Source of the DNA: Sphingomonas sp. LY54 | GTDB taxonomy: Bacteria > Pseudomonadota > Alphaproteobacteria > Sphingomonadales > Sphingomonadaceae | DNA length: 64,000 nucleotides | NCBI RefSeq assembly: GCF_035594035.1 | Contig: NZ_CP141588.1 | Coordinates: forward strand, 1,757,501 to 1,821,500 | Reading direction: 5' to 3' | Part shown: piece by piece, positions 36,920 through 45,573 of the stretch | How positions within the stretch are numbered: position 1 is the stretch's first letter | Layout of the letters: the number at the start of each line of letters is the position of its first letter | Notes under the pieces: model-generated | Database searches by the model: none | What the model was told of the DNA's origin: nothing | Seen by the model: only the letters and a program-made list of their open reading frames with translations | Program-made: the position numbers and the translations under genes

Positions 36920-38338
36920 ATGAGAAAGACACAGATGATTGGTTTCACCACGCCGGTTCTGGCGAGCCGCGCCCGGCACATGCTCAGCTTGCTGGCTGCC
37001 GCCGCTGCCGCCACCGTCGGCCACGGCGCTGCCGTCGCCGCCCCGCTGCACGATGCGATCGGCGCACCCGAGAATTTCAAGCTCAAGGGCACGCACCGCT
37101 CGCGCTTTGAAGCGATCGACGGCCAGTTCCGCCCCACCGGTCCCGAGAGCGACGCGATGTGGTCGATGCGCACCCAGATCTCCGCCGAATATGATGCCGG
37201 CCCGATCCGCTTCGGCGCCGAAGTCATCGACGCCCGCGCCTATTTCCAGAAGGACAACAGCACGGCCGGCACCAGCGAGATCAACCCGGTCGAGCTCAGC
37301 CAGGCCTATCTGGCGATCGACCTCGACGACAGCGGCACCGGCTCGAAGGGCGCGTTCACGCTCGGCCGGTTCACCATGTCGGCCGGCTCCAAGCGCCTGA
37401 TCGATTCCTACGGCTCGAGCAACCGCGTCTCCGCCTTCACCGGCGCCAATCTCGACTGGCGCAGCGCCGAGGGCGACCGCTTGCTGGCCTTCTGGGCCAT
37501 GCCGCATCTGCGCGAGCCGTCCGACGCGGCAAGCGTGCGCGACAACGAGATCGAATGGGACAACGAGACCACCGATCTGCAATTTTACGGCGCCAGCTTC
37601 ACCAAGGCGAAGCTGCTCGGCGGCAGCCTCGAACTCTATGGCTACGGCCTCCACGAGCGGGATTCGGCCGAGGTCCAGACGATGAACCGCCGCATCTTCA
37701 CGCCCGGTGGCCGCTTCGCCCGCACGCCCGCAAAGGGCCGCTTCGATTACGAGTTCGAAGGTGCCTACCAGTTCGGCAAGATCCGCGCCTCCCGCGCCGC
37801 TGCCGACGTCACCGACCTCGACGTCTCGGCCTGGTTCGCTCACGCCGAGATCGGCCGCACCCTGGCCGGCGCATGGTCGCCGCGCGTCTCGGTCCATTTC
37901 GACCAGGCCAGCGGCGACAAGGCGAACCCGAACAGCTACAACCGCTTCGACGCCCTGTTCGGCGCCCGCCGCACGGACTTCGGGCCGGTCAGCCTGTACG
38001 GCCCCGTCAGCCGCTCCAATCTCGTCTCCGGCGGCCTCCGCCTCGACGTCGCGCCGAGCAAGCGCGTCGACGCCTCGATCATGGGCCGCGCTTTGTGGCT
38101 CGATTCCGCCACCGACAGCTTCGGCGCCACCGGTGTGCGCGATGCGCGCGGCGCGAGCGGCGAATATGCCGGCACCCAGATCGAGGGGCGCGTGCGCTAC
38201 TGGATCATCCCCGGCGCGATCCGCGCCGACGCCGGCGCTGCGTGGCTGAACAAGGGCCGCTTCCTCAAGGATGCGCCGAATGCCCCAGGCACGGGCGACA
38301 CGGCCTACGCCTACCTCGATCTCACGCTAGACTTCTAA
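36920..38338 (+). CDS. Outer-membrane beta-barrel porin of the alginate-export family
   Basis: A 472-residue outer-membrane protein: signal peptide (to about residue 40, AAVAAPLHD), then alternating strands typical of the Alginate_exp (PF13372) family, such as RSRFEAIDGQFR, FGAEVIDARAYF and YLDLTLDF with a C-terminal phenylalanine. The family includes AlgE-like and many substrate-unknown porins; no alginate genes are nearby, so solute specificity is open. A second ATG five codons into this frame (36935) is equally possible. A hairpin lies in the 49-base gap before the next porin gene. Confidence 0.82.
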   Translation: MRKTQMIGFTTPVLASRARHMLSLLAAAAAATVGHGAAVAAPLHDAIGAPENFKLKGTHRSRFEAIDGQFRPTGPESDAMWSMRTQISAEYDAGPIRFGAEVIDARAYFQKDNSTAGTSEINPVELSQAYLAIDLDDSGTGSKGAFTLGRFTMSAGSKRLIDSYGSSNRVSAFTGANLDWRSAEGDRLLAFWAMPHLREPSDAASVRDNEIEWDNETTDLQFYGASFTKAKLLGGSLELYGYGLHERDSAEVQTMNRRIFTPGGRFARTPAKGRFDYEFEGAYQFGKIRASRAAADVTDLDVSAWFAHAEIGRTLAGAWSPRVSVHFDQASGDKANPNSYNRFDALFGARRTDFGPVSLYGPVSRSNLVSGGLRLDVAPSKRVDASIMGRALWLDSATDSFGATGVRDARGASGEYAGTQIEGRVRYWIIPGAIRADAGAAWLNKGRFLKDAPNAPGTGDTAYAYLDLTLDF

Positions 38339-38387
38339 TCCGGTTTGCCCTCTCCTGCGTGCAGGAGGGGGCAGCCTCGGGGGGCGC

Positions 38388-39560
38388 ATGATCCGACCGA
38401 CTTTCGCATCCGTCCTCTCCTGCGCTTTGGCCTGCGCGCTCGCTTCGCCCGCACGCGCCGAGCCTGCAATCGTGGTCGACGCCGCCTACAAGGCCGAGGC
38501 CATGGCCGTCGTCGACGGCGGCCTTTCCCGCGGCATACGCCTGCTCGACAATCTCGACATCGTCCTCGATGCCGATCTCGACCGACTGGTCGGCTGGGGC
38601 GGCGCCCGCGGCCGGCTCTATTTCCTCAGCAACCAGGGCGGCGCGCCTAACGACTTGGCCGGCACCGCCCAGGGCGTCAGCAACATCGAGGTCGCCGATC
38701 ATCGGGCTAAGCTCTACGAAGCGTGGATCGAGCAGGATCTGGCCGACGGCCGCGCCGCTTTGCTGCTTGGCCTCGCCGATCTCAACGCCGATTTCTACGC
38801 CAACGATGCCTCGGCCTTGCTGCTCGCGCCGGCCTTCGGCATCGGCTCGGAACTCGGCGCCACCGGTCCGAATGGCCCGTCCATCTTCCCCTCGACCGCC
38901 CTCACGGCGCGCCTGCGCGTCTCGCCGACCGATCAGAGCTACGTCCAGGCGGCGCTGATCAACGCGCGCGCCGGCGTGCTGGGCGATCCTGGCGGCGTGG
39001 ATTTCGGCTTCGACGAGGGCGCGCTTGCGATCGCCGAGGCGGGCGTGACCGGCCGCGGCAAGATCGCGCTCGGCTACTGGCGCTACACCGAGCGGCAGGA
39101 CGATATCCGCGCACTCGGTCCGGCCGGCGATCCGTTCCCCCGCATCGCCCAAGGCGCCTATCTCCTCGCCGAGCGCCGCCTGATGGGCGCGCCGGACGGC
39201 CCCGGCCTCGACGGCTTCGTCCGGCTCGGCCTTTCCGACGGTAAGACCACGCCCTTTCGCGGCGGCTGGCAGGCCGGCCTCCTGTTCGGCGGGATCGTGC
39301 CCGGACGACCCGACAGCCAGCTCTCCTTCGGCGTCCACCAGGCCTGGCTGAGCCGCGGCTACCGCGCCAATGCGCGCGATGCCGGCGAGGATCTGGCCGC
39401 GGCCGAGACCGGCTTCGAGCTCACTTATTCGGACCGTATCCTGCCCTTCCTCACGGTCCAGCCCGACATCCAATATGTGCTCGATCCGGCCGGCGAGCGT
39501 GCCGTCGAAGACGCGCTCGTGATCGGCCTGCGCCTCACCTTCGAGTTCGGCAGCCGCTAG
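38388..39560 (+). CDS. OprB-family carbohydrate porin
   Basis: Outer-membrane porin of 390 residues with a signal peptide ending at about residue 24 (ASPARAEPA) and repeated beta-strands; the C-terminal LTFEFGSR region and ELTYSDRILPFLTVQPDIQYV are typical of OprB, which passes sugars. It follows another porin gene on the same strand and may be co-transcribed. Its stop overlaps the convergent response-regulator stop by four bases. Confidence 0.87.
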   Translation: MIRPTFASVLSCALACALASPARAEPAIVVDAAYKAEAMAVVDGGLSRGIRLLDNLDIVLDADLDRLVGWGGARGRLYFLSNQGGAPNDLAGTAQGVSNIEVADHRAKLYEAWIEQDLADGRAALLLGLADLNADFYANDASALLLAPAFGIGSELGATGPNGPSIFPSTALTARLRVSPTDQSYVQAALINARAGVLGDPGGVDFGFDEGALAIAEAGVTGRGKIALGYWRYTERQDDIRALGPAGDPFPRIAQGAYLLAERRLMGAPDGPGLDGFVRLGLSDGKTTPFRGGWQAGLLFGGIVPGRPDSQLSFGVHQAWLSRGYRANARDAGEDLAAAETGFELTYSDRILPFLTVQPDIQYVLDPAGERAVEDALVIGLRLTFEFGSR

Positions 39561-40186
39561 GCTGGTGTGCTGTCCGGCAACAGGCCGGCGGTGAATGCGA
39601 CGCGAAGCACATCGGGAAGACTCTTCACGTCGAGCTTCTCCATCAGGTTCGCGCGGTAAATCTCGACCGTGCGCGGGCTGATGGAGAGGTCGAATGCGAT
39701 CAGCTTGTTCGAGCGGCCCTCGATCAGGCCGTCCAATACATCGCGCTCGCGGGCCGAGAGTTGGCCGACCTTGGCCTGGGCGTCGGCGACCAGAGCCGCC
39801 TCGGCATGGCTGTGCTCGAGCCGCGCGAAGGTCTGCTCTACCGTCGCCAGCAGGGTCGCATAATCATAGGGCTTCTCGAGGAAATCGAGCGCGCCCGCCT
39901 TCATCGCCTGGACCGCGACCGCGACGTCGCCATGGCCGGTGAGGACGATCGAGGCGAACTTGTCCTTCTCGCCGACCAGCACCTTCAGCACATCGAGCCC
40001 GGTCGCGCCCGGCATATGGAAATCGAGCAGGACGCAGCCCGGGTCGAGCTCGCCGATGCGCTCGAGGAAGGCGTCGCCCGAGCGGAACGTCCAAATCAAA
40101 GTGTTCGACAGCGTCGACAGCAGGCTCTGAAGCGAGGTCCGGACGTCGTCGTCGTCGTCCACGATATAGATGCTGCGGGTACTCAT
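39557..40186 (-). CDS. FixJ-family two-component response regulator
   Basis: Transcription regulator of 209 residues: receiver domain with D55 (LLDFHMPGATG) and K104-like EKPYD, then a LuxR-type HTH at about 145-200 (LSARERDVLDGLIEGRSNKLIAFDL, ISPRTVEIYRANLMEKL). It overlaps the kinase gene by four bases, so the two form a unit. The FixJ family includes oxygen and redox responders; target genes cannot be predicted here. Confidence 0.93.
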   Translation of the reverse strand: MSTRSIYIVDDDDDVRTSLQSLLSTLSNTLIWTFRSGDAFLERIGELDPGCVLLDFHMPGATGLDVLKVLVGEKDKFASIVLTGHGDVAVAVQAMKAGALDFLEKPYDYATLLATVEQTFARLEHSHAEAALVADAQAKVGQLSARERDVLDGLIEGRSNKLIAFDLSISPRTVEIYRANLMEKLDVKSLPDVLRVAFTAGLLPDSTPA

Positions 40187-42936
40187 TCTACGAACTGGGC
40201 CTCCCTAAAAGCCTGAAGCGTGAAGCAAAATACGGCGCCGCCCTCGGGCCGGTTCTCCGCCGAGAAACGCCCGCCATGGGCCTCGACGATGCGCCGGCAG
40301 ATCGAGAGGCCGACGCCCATCCCGTCCTTCTTGGTCGATGCGAACGGTTTGTAGAGCTGGCCGATCGCCTCGTCGGAAAGGCCGGGGCCATTGTCGCTGA
40401 CGCTGATCTCGATCATCCCTTCGTCGTGGCGATAGTCCGAGGCGATGACGATTTCGCGATCCCCCACGGGCTGGTGGCTCAGCGCCTCGACTGCGTTGCG
40501 CAGGAGATTGACCAGCACCTGCTGGATCTGGACCCGATCGGCCAGCATGGTCTCGCCGGAGGGGTCGAACACGGTGCGCACCGCCACTTCGTGCTGGCCA
40601 AGGCTCGCCCGCGCCAGCGCGACCGCGTCGGTGACGACCTCCTCGACCGGCTCGGGCTGCTCCTGGACCTCGCCGCGCGACACGAAGGCACGCAGCCGGC
40701 GGATGATGATCCCGGCGCGCAGCGCCTGGGCATTGGCCATCTCGATAAGCTCGCGGATCTTGGCCTCGTCGGCGTCGCCGCGCGCGAGCAGCAATTCGGC
40801 GGCGCCGAGGAAATTGACCGCGGCCGCCAGCGGCTGGTTCAATTCGTGGGCGAGGCCGGACGCCATTTCGCCCATCGCGCTCAGCCGCGACACGTGCATC
40901 AATTCGGCCTGCAGCTCGCCGAAGCGCGCTTCGGCCGCCAGCCGTTCGGTCAGATCGCGGACGAAGCCCGTGAACAGCCGCTCGCCGCCGACCTGTGCCT
41001 CGCCGACCGCGATCTCGAGCGGCATCTCGCGCCCGTCGCGATGGCGCCCGCGCATCCGGATCGCCCCGCCCTTGCGGCTGCCGCGCTCCAGGAAGCGCTG
41101 GATGAAGCCCTCGGCGCTGACATCTTCGGGCACCAGCAAGGCGGCCGGCTCGCCGACCACCTCGTCTGCGGAAAAGCCGAACAATTGCTCGGCCGCGGCG
41201 CTGAACGTGCGGATCGCGCCGGCCTCGTCGACGATCACCATCGCGTCGGGCACCGTCTCCAGCACCGAGCGGAGCTGGGCCTCGCGCGCCTCCAGCGCCG
41301 CCTCCCACTGGTGGCGCTCGGTGACGTCGAGATTGACGCCGACGATGCGCTCGAGCTGCCTGTCGGCATCGTAGAGCAGGGTGGCGGAGCCCTCGATCAT
41401 CCGGGTCTGGCCGTCCGGAAGCCTGAGGCGATAGCGATAGGCGGAGCGCGTCGAGCCGGCCGCGCCGGCGCCGGACAGGCTGCGCAAGACCGTCGCCGCA
41501 TCGCCCGGATCGACCCGCGCGCGCCAGTCTTCGATCGTTCGGATCGTGCCGGGGGGGATCTCCATCCACCGTTCGATTTCGGGAGCGACGTCGAGCCGGC
41601 CCGACGCGATATCCCATTCGAAGATGCCGATCCGCGCCGCCTCCACCGCGAGCTTCAGCCGCGCCTCGCTGTCGCGCAAAGCCGCCTCCGCCCGGGTGCG
41701 GTCGCTGATGTCGGTCATCGACAGCACGAAAACCGGTTCGCCGCCGTGGCGCGGCTCGAGCCGCCGGGCATGTTCGAGGACGTGGAGCACGCTGCCGTCG
41801 GCGCGGTGCTCGACGATCTCCTCCTCCCACGCCACCTGCGTCGCCATCCGCGCGGCGAGCCGGTCGGCTCCCTCCGGCGCTTCCGACCGGAGCAGGTCAT
41901 ATTTGCGCCGTCCGTGCGCCGCCTCCGCGGACCAGCCGTAAAGCTGCTCGCACCCTGCCGACCAGTGCAGGATCCGTCCTTCGGTGTCGGTCAATGCGAT
42001 CGGGGCCGAATCGAGCGCCCGGGTCAGCGCCCGCCGCGCCCTGTGCTCGCGCGTGATCCGCGCCGCCGACCACAGCAGGATCGCCGCCATCGCGACGATG
42101 TTGAGCGCGGTCTCGAGCAGATCGGCGGCGTCGTGCGGCAAGATCCGCTCGCGCTCCGTCCAGGCCTGGATCGCCTCGGTCGCGAACGGCGTCGCCAGCA
42201 CCAGCAGCAGGATCGTGCGCATCACCCGCCCTTCGACGCCCTCGGCGACAAGCAAGGCCGGCCAGCCTTCGTCGCCGCGCCAGGCGAGCAAGGCCAGCGC
42301 CAGCGCCACCGTCGCCACCGCGGTCGGCAGCGAGATCACGACGTAGCGCAGCATCGGATCGGGCACGCCGATCGCGAGCGGGATCGCAACCAGCGACGTC
42401 GCCCCCATCACCACCACCGCGCTCGCCAGCGCCACCACCGCCAGCCCCCAGCGCCGCCCCGGCCGCGGCGCCAGCCATATCGCCAGCGCCATCAGCACCA
42501 GCACGATTGCCACCGACGCCCCCGGCCGTCCCGGATCCTTGCGGGCCTGCGGCGCCACCGCGTCGGCGAACAGCCAGGCGTCGCTGCCCAACGAAATGCC
42601 GGTCGCGTCCTGGAACAGGGTCAGCGCCGCAATCCCGAGCGGCACGGCCAGCAGGGCCAGCGCCGTCCTGCGCGCCCCGCGCGCCGTCGCCAGCGCCGCA
42701 CCGGCCAGGCCGAGCAAAGCGGGCGCGGTCAGCGGCTGCATCAGATAGTCGCGAAAGCCGAATCCGGCGAGCGCCGGCAGGCCGAACGTCCAGCCGGCGA
42801 GCCCCGCCAGCGCGCAGGCCCAGGCGACCGCCACTGCGGCGACGACGTGCCGGCTTCCCGGGGGGCCGCTCTTTTGGCTTGGACTCAACGCTTTGCGCAC
42901 ATGCTCGTTTGTGGCCGGGGGCCGCCAGCCCGACAA
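40183..42936 (-). CDS. FixL-like multi-PAS sensor histidine kinase
   Basis: Membrane kinase of 917 residues: about eight hydrophobic helices in the first 300, three PAS/PAC domains (about 305-425, 430-560, 565-685), HisKA with the phospho-histidine at 697 in GLAHELNQPLAA, and an ATPase domain (NLLRNAVEAL, DNGPGL, GMGVGLSI). The last PAS resembles FixL, but the region where FixL has its heme histidine (after LMPEP) here reads LVPEDVSAEGF with no histidine, so oxygen sensing by heme is doubtful. Start at 42936 is the first in frame and is uncertain. Confidence 0.9.
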   Translation of the reverse strand: MSGWRPPATNEHVRKALSPSQKSGPPGSRHVVAAVAVAWACALAGLAGWTFGLPALAGFGFRDYLMQPLTAPALLGLAGAALATARGARRTALALLAVPLGIAALTLFQDATGISLGSDAWLFADAVAPQARKDPGRPGASVAIVLVLMALAIWLAPRPGRRWGLAVVALASAVVVMGATSLVAIPLAIGVPDPMLRYVVISLPTAVATVALALALLAWRGDEGWPALLVAEGVEGRVMRTILLLVLATPFATEAIQAWTERERILPHDAADLLETALNIVAMAAILLWSAARITREHRARRALTRALDSAPIALTDTEGRILHWSAGCEQLYGWSAEAAHGRRKYDLLRSEAPEGADRLAARMATQVAWEEEIVEHRADGSVLHVLEHARRLEPRHGGEPVFVLSMTDISDRTRAEAALRDSEARLKLAVEAARIGIFEWDIASGRLDVAPEIERWMEIPPGTIRTIEDWRARVDPGDAATVLRSLSGAGAAGSTRSAYRYRLRLPDGQTRMIEGSATLLYDADRQLERIVGVNLDVTERHQWEAALEAREAQLRSVLETVPDAMVIVDEAGAIRTFSAAAEQLFGFSADEVVGEPAALLVPEDVSAEGFIQRFLERGSRKGGAIRMRGRHRDGREMPLEIAVGEAQVGGERLFTGFVRDLTERLAAEARFGELQAELMHVSRLSAMGEMASGLAHELNQPLAAAVNFLGAAELLLARGDADEAKIRELIEMANAQALRAGIIIRRLRAFVSRGEVQEQPEPVEEVVTDAVALARASLGQHEVAVRTVFDPSGETMLADRVQIQQVLVNLLRNAVEALSHQPVGDREIVIASDYRHDEGMIEISVSDNGPGLSDEAIGQLYKPFASTKKDGMGVGLSICRRIVEAHGGRFSAENRPEGGAVFCFTLQAFREAQFVE

Positions 42937-43062
42937 CCGCTAATGGCACGGTATAAACCACAGGCGGGCGCGCTCGCGCGGGCCCCTCCCGCTTGTGGCT
43001 CCCCTCGGGGAAGGCACGATATCTAGCGCCTCGATCGTCTCCTCCCCGCAACATCCAGTGGT

Positions 43063-43084
43063 TTATCCCCAGATTTTATCCACA
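43063..43084 (+). promoter_or_regulatory. Two DnaA-box-like sites upstream of nrdB
   Basis: TTATCCCCA (43063-43071) and a perfect DnaA consensus TTATCCACA (43076-43084) lie as direct repeats with a 13-base pitch, 92-113 bases before the nrdB ATG. E. coli nrdAB is regulated by DnaA through similar boxes. Two boxes without an AT-rich unwinding element do not make an origin. Confidence 0.55.
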
Positions 43085-43175
43085 CCCCGTCTTTTTCCGG
43101 ATAGCCTTTCCGGCCTCTTTCCCATAGCATCGGGAAATAGTAGAGACACGAACGAATAGGGAACAGGAGCGCGAT

Positions 43176-44225
43176 ATGGGCCTTCTCGAAGCCAGGAAGC
43201 AGTACAAGCCCTTTGAATACCCCTGGGCGTTCGATTTCTGGAAGCGCCAGCAGCAGCTCCACTGGCTGCCCGAGGAAGTGCCGCTCGGCGAGGATTGCCG
43301 CGACTGGGCGCAGAAGCTGACCGACCACGAGCGCAACCTGCTCACCCAGATCTTCCGCTTCTTCACCCAGGCCGACGTCGAGGTGCAGGACTGCTACCAC
43401 GACAAATATGGCCGGGTGTTCAAGCCGACCGAGATCAAGATGATGCTGACTTCCTTCTCCAACATGGAGACGGTGCACATCGCCGCTTACTCGCACCTGC
43501 TTGACACGATCGGCATGCCCGAGAGCGAATATGGCATGTTCCTTCAGTATAAGGAGATGAAGGACAAGCACGATTATCTCTCGACGTTCGGTGTCGACAC
43601 CGACGAGGACATCGCCCGCACGCTCGCCATGTTCGGCGGCTTCACCGAGGGGCTGCAGCTGTTCGCCAGCTTCGCGATGCTGATGAACTTCCCGCGCTTC
43701 AACAAGATGAAGGGCATGGGCCAGATCGTCTCCTGGTCGGTGCGCGACGAGTCGCTGCACTGCGAGGGCATCACCAAGCTGTTCCACGCCTTCTGCGCCG
43801 AGCGCGACTGTCTGACGGCCGCGGTCAAGCAGGACATTCGCGACGTCTGCCACACCACGGTGGGCCTCGAGGACGCCTTCATCGACCTCGCCTTCGAGCA
43901 GGGCCCGGTGCCCGGCATGACGCCCAAGGAGATCAAGAAGTATATCCGCTACATCGCGGACTGGCGCCTCGGCCAGCTCGGCCTGAAGCCGATGTTCATG
44001 ATCGAAGATCACCCGCTGCCGTGGCTCGCGCCTCTCCTCAACGGCGTCGAGCACGCCAATTTCTTCGAGACCCGCGCCACCGAATATTCGAAGGCCGCGA
44101 CCCGCGGAAACTGGGGCGAAGTCTGGGACAATTTCGACCGCCGCAAGCAGGCCAAGGCCAACGACACGGTCGAGGAAGCCGACGGCGCGGACATGTTCTC
44201 CCAGGCAGGAGTGGCCGCGGAGTAA
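43176..44225 (+). CDS. nrdB: Ribonucleoside-diphosphate reductase, class I beta subunit
   Basis: Holds the di-iron tyrosyl radical used to reduce ribonucleotides. The 349 residues contain the metal-site set D67, E98 and H101 and the radical tyrosine Y105 in METVHIAAY, and the second ligand set in SWSVRDESLHCEG. Length is normal for NrdB. The alpha subunit gene nrdA is not adjacent on either side, so the two are unlinked or at least not in one operon here. A good ribosome site (AACAGGAG) precedes the ATG. Confidence 0.96.
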   Translation: MGLLEARKQYKPFEYPWAFDFWKRQQQLHWLPEEVPLGEDCRDWAQKLTDHERNLLTQIFRFFTQADVEVQDCYHDKYGRVFKPTEIKMMLTSFSNMETVHIAAYSHLLDTIGMPESEYGMFLQYKEMKDKHDYLSTFGVDTDEDIARTLAMFGGFTEGLQLFASFAMLMNFPRFNKMKGMGQIVSWSVRDESLHCEGITKLFHAFCAERDCLTAAVKQDIRDVCHTTVGLEDAFIDLAFEQGPVPGMTPKEIKKYIRYIADWRLGQLGLKPMFMIEDHPLPWLAPLLNGVEHANFFETRATEYSKAATRGNWGEVWDNFDRRKQAKANDTVEEADGADMFSQAGVAAE

Positions 44226-44240
44226 GTCCTGGAGGCGGTC

Positions 44241-44558
44241 ATGGCGGGTCCATCGACACAGGTCGAGATTCGCCAGACCGCCGACTACGACCGTTGGTTC
44301 TCTACCCTGCGCGACATCCGCGCACGCGCCCTGATCGATGCGCGTATCCGCCGCCTCTCGCTAGGCCATGTGGGCGACGCCAAGGCGCTCAGCGGCGGCA
44401 TCAGCGAACTGCGCATCGATTACGGTCCAGGCTACCGCGTCTACTTTGCCCGACGCGGCGAAAGGCTGGTTCTTCTCCTCGCGGGAGGTGACAAATCGCG
44501 CCAATCGGCCGATATTGCACGCGCGCGTGCGCTTGCCGCTGCATGGAAGGCCGATTGA
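44241..44558 (+). CDS. RelE/HigB-like toxin (Gp49-type addiction module)
   Basis: Type II toxin of 105 residues, related to RelE/ParE-fold mRNA interferases of the Gp49/HigB-like group: QTADYDRWFSTLRDIRARALIDARIRRL (given in parts: FSTLRDIRAR, RRLSLGHVGD), then GGISELRIDYGPGYRVYFARRG and LLLAGGDKSRQSADI. These are the usual family blocks and it looks intact. GGAGG lies shortly before the ATG. The antitoxin-like gene starts with a one-base overlap (TGATG), toxin first as in higBA. Confidence 0.87.
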   Translation: MAGPSTQVEIRQTADYDRWFSTLRDIRARALIDARIRRLSLGHVGDAKALSGGISELRIDYGPGYRVYFARRGERLVLLLAGGDKSRQSADIARARALAAAWKAD

Positions 44559-45043
44559 TGGGCACCGAAACCAGCCGGTGGGACGCAGCCGAGCATCTGG
44601 ACAGCCGAGAAGCCGTCTTGGCCTATCTCGAAGCCGCATTCGAAGATGGCGATCCAGAGTTGATCACTGCCGCCTTCGACGATGTGGCTAGGGCAAAAGA
44701 CCTCACGGGCGCTCCGCTGCTTTCATCGACCGAAGTAGGCGAAATGCGCCGAATGCTGGAACAGGTTCAGGATGCCAGCGGCGCAATGTCTGTTTCGGAT
44801 GAAACTTCGTCCGCTGAAGAGACGGTTATCCGCCGCGCCGCGCCGGCCCGCGCAACGCTTCCTCCAGGAAAGAGAAGTGGGTTGGCTTACAGGCGCAGGA
44901 AGGGCGGCGACACCTGGCATTGGTGCCGCAACTGCAGCACTTGGCCCACGCACGCTTACGACGAGCGGCCGACCAAGCCGAGTTCGGGCGACCTCTGCAA
45001 CGAGTGCAGAGCCAAGGACGCCGCCGGCAATTGCGCAAGGTAG
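44558..45043 (+). CDS. Chimeric antitoxin: antidote N-terminus fused to a zinc-ribbon protein
   Basis: A 161-residue ORF. Residues about 1-50 (WDAAEHLDSREAVLAYLEAA; DGDPELITAAFDDVARAKDL) match the start of addiction-module antidote proteins. Their next part, a helix-turn-helix, is missing. Residues about 51-89 are unrecognised and 90-108 come from what was a non-coding leader. Residues 109-161 are a diverged copy of the 52-residue zinc-ribbon protein at 46078 (CRNC and CNEC pairs kept). The former start codon is now TTG at 44882 behind GAAAGAGAAG, so separate translation is also conceivable. Whether it still neutralises the toxin is unknown. Confidence 0.72.
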   Translation: MGTETSRWDAAEHLDSREAVLAYLEAAFEDGDPELITAAFDDVARAKDLTGAPLLSSTEVGEMRRMLEQVQDASGAMSVSDETSSAEETVIRRAAPARATLPPGKRSGLAYRRRKGGDTWHWCRNCSTWPTHAYDERPTKPSSGDLCNECRAKDAAGNCAR

Positions 45044-45137
45044 GCGGCGCTCAATGGAGCGCGGCGACGAACCGCTGATTGTCGGCCATGCCGAGCCGGA
45101 GTGCTCCGGCTTGCGCGGCGTCGCCAAACCGGCGCAT
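44825..45137. repeat. Duplicated block, copy A (zinc-ribbon gene plus exbD tail)
   Basis: About 310 bases aligning with 46021-46340 in the same orientation. Similarity covers the ribosome site, the whole zinc-ribbon gene and, beyond its stop, the 3' end of exbD, where about 50 of 55 bases agree near 45048-45102. The left edge merges into the antitoxin ORF; the right edge stops about 30 bases before the SnoaL-like gene. Confidence 0.8.
45051..45137 (-). pseudogene. Remnant of the exbD 3' end
   Basis: On the minus strand this piece encodes LGMADNQRFVAAL and its stop, matching the last residues of the intact exbD at 46243. About 28 codons are recognisable; upstream the match is lost. The frame stays open across the opposite-strand SnoaL gene but without ExbD similarity. 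A by-product of the duplication. Confidence 0.75.
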
Positions 45138-45167
45138 CTTCCTGCAACAAGACGGGGAGGAACTGCC

Positions 45168-45572
45168 ATGTCGGAAGCCAATGAAACGGTCGTCCGCGCC
45201 ATTTATGCCTGCATGGCGGCGGGGGACGGGCCCGGGTTGATCGCGCGCATGGATCCGGACATCGTCTGGACCGAGGCCGAGAATTTTCCTTATGCCGATC
45301 GCAGTCCCTATCGCGGCCCGGACGCCGTCCTCGCCGGCCTGTTCGCGCGCTTCGGCAGCGAGTGGGACGGCTTCGCGGCGGTGCCGGACGAGTTTCTCGA
45401 CGCCGGCGACACGATCGTCGTTCTCGGCCGTTATCGCGGCACCCACCGCGCGACCGGGCGCGCGCTCGACGCGCAATTCGCCCATGTCTGGACGGTAGAA
45501 GGCGGCCGTGCCGCGGCCTTCCGCCAATATACCGACACGCTCCAGGCGGCTCGGGTCACCGGCACCGACTGA
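45168..45572 (+). CDS. SnoaL-like/NTF2-fold protein
   Basis: A 134-residue protein of the NTF2-like superfamily (nuclear transport factor 2 family, SnoaL-like): ETVVRAIYACMAAGDGPGLI at the start, then DIVWTEAE, YRGPDAVLAGLFARF and FAHVWTVEGGRAAAFRQYTDT. These folds include small isomerases and binding proteins, and no specific reaction can be assigned. GGGGAGGAA precedes the ATG. It lies between the two copies of the duplicated block. Confidence 0.83.
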   Translation: MSEANETVVRAIYACMAAGDGPGLIARMDPDIVWTEAENFPYADRSPYRGPDAVLAGLFARFGSEWDGFAAVPDEFLDAGDTIVVLGRYRGTHRATGRALDAQFAHVWTVEGGRAAAFRQYTDTLQAARVTGTD

Positions 45573-45573
45573 C

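Noticed and set aside
40276..43026. Open frame of 916 codons on the plus strand
   Set aside because: Antisense to the multi-PAS kinase, whose domains are clear on the minus strand.
43063..43084. Replication origin
   Set aside because: Only two DnaA-like boxes, no AT-rich unwinding region and no hemE, dnaA, parAB or gidA-type neighbours. A role in nrdB control is simpler.
44872..45043. A separate intact small gene overlapping the antitoxin
   Set aside because: Its start has changed to TTG and it is continuous in frame with the antitoxin start, so a fusion is the primary reading; independent initiation is kept only as an option.
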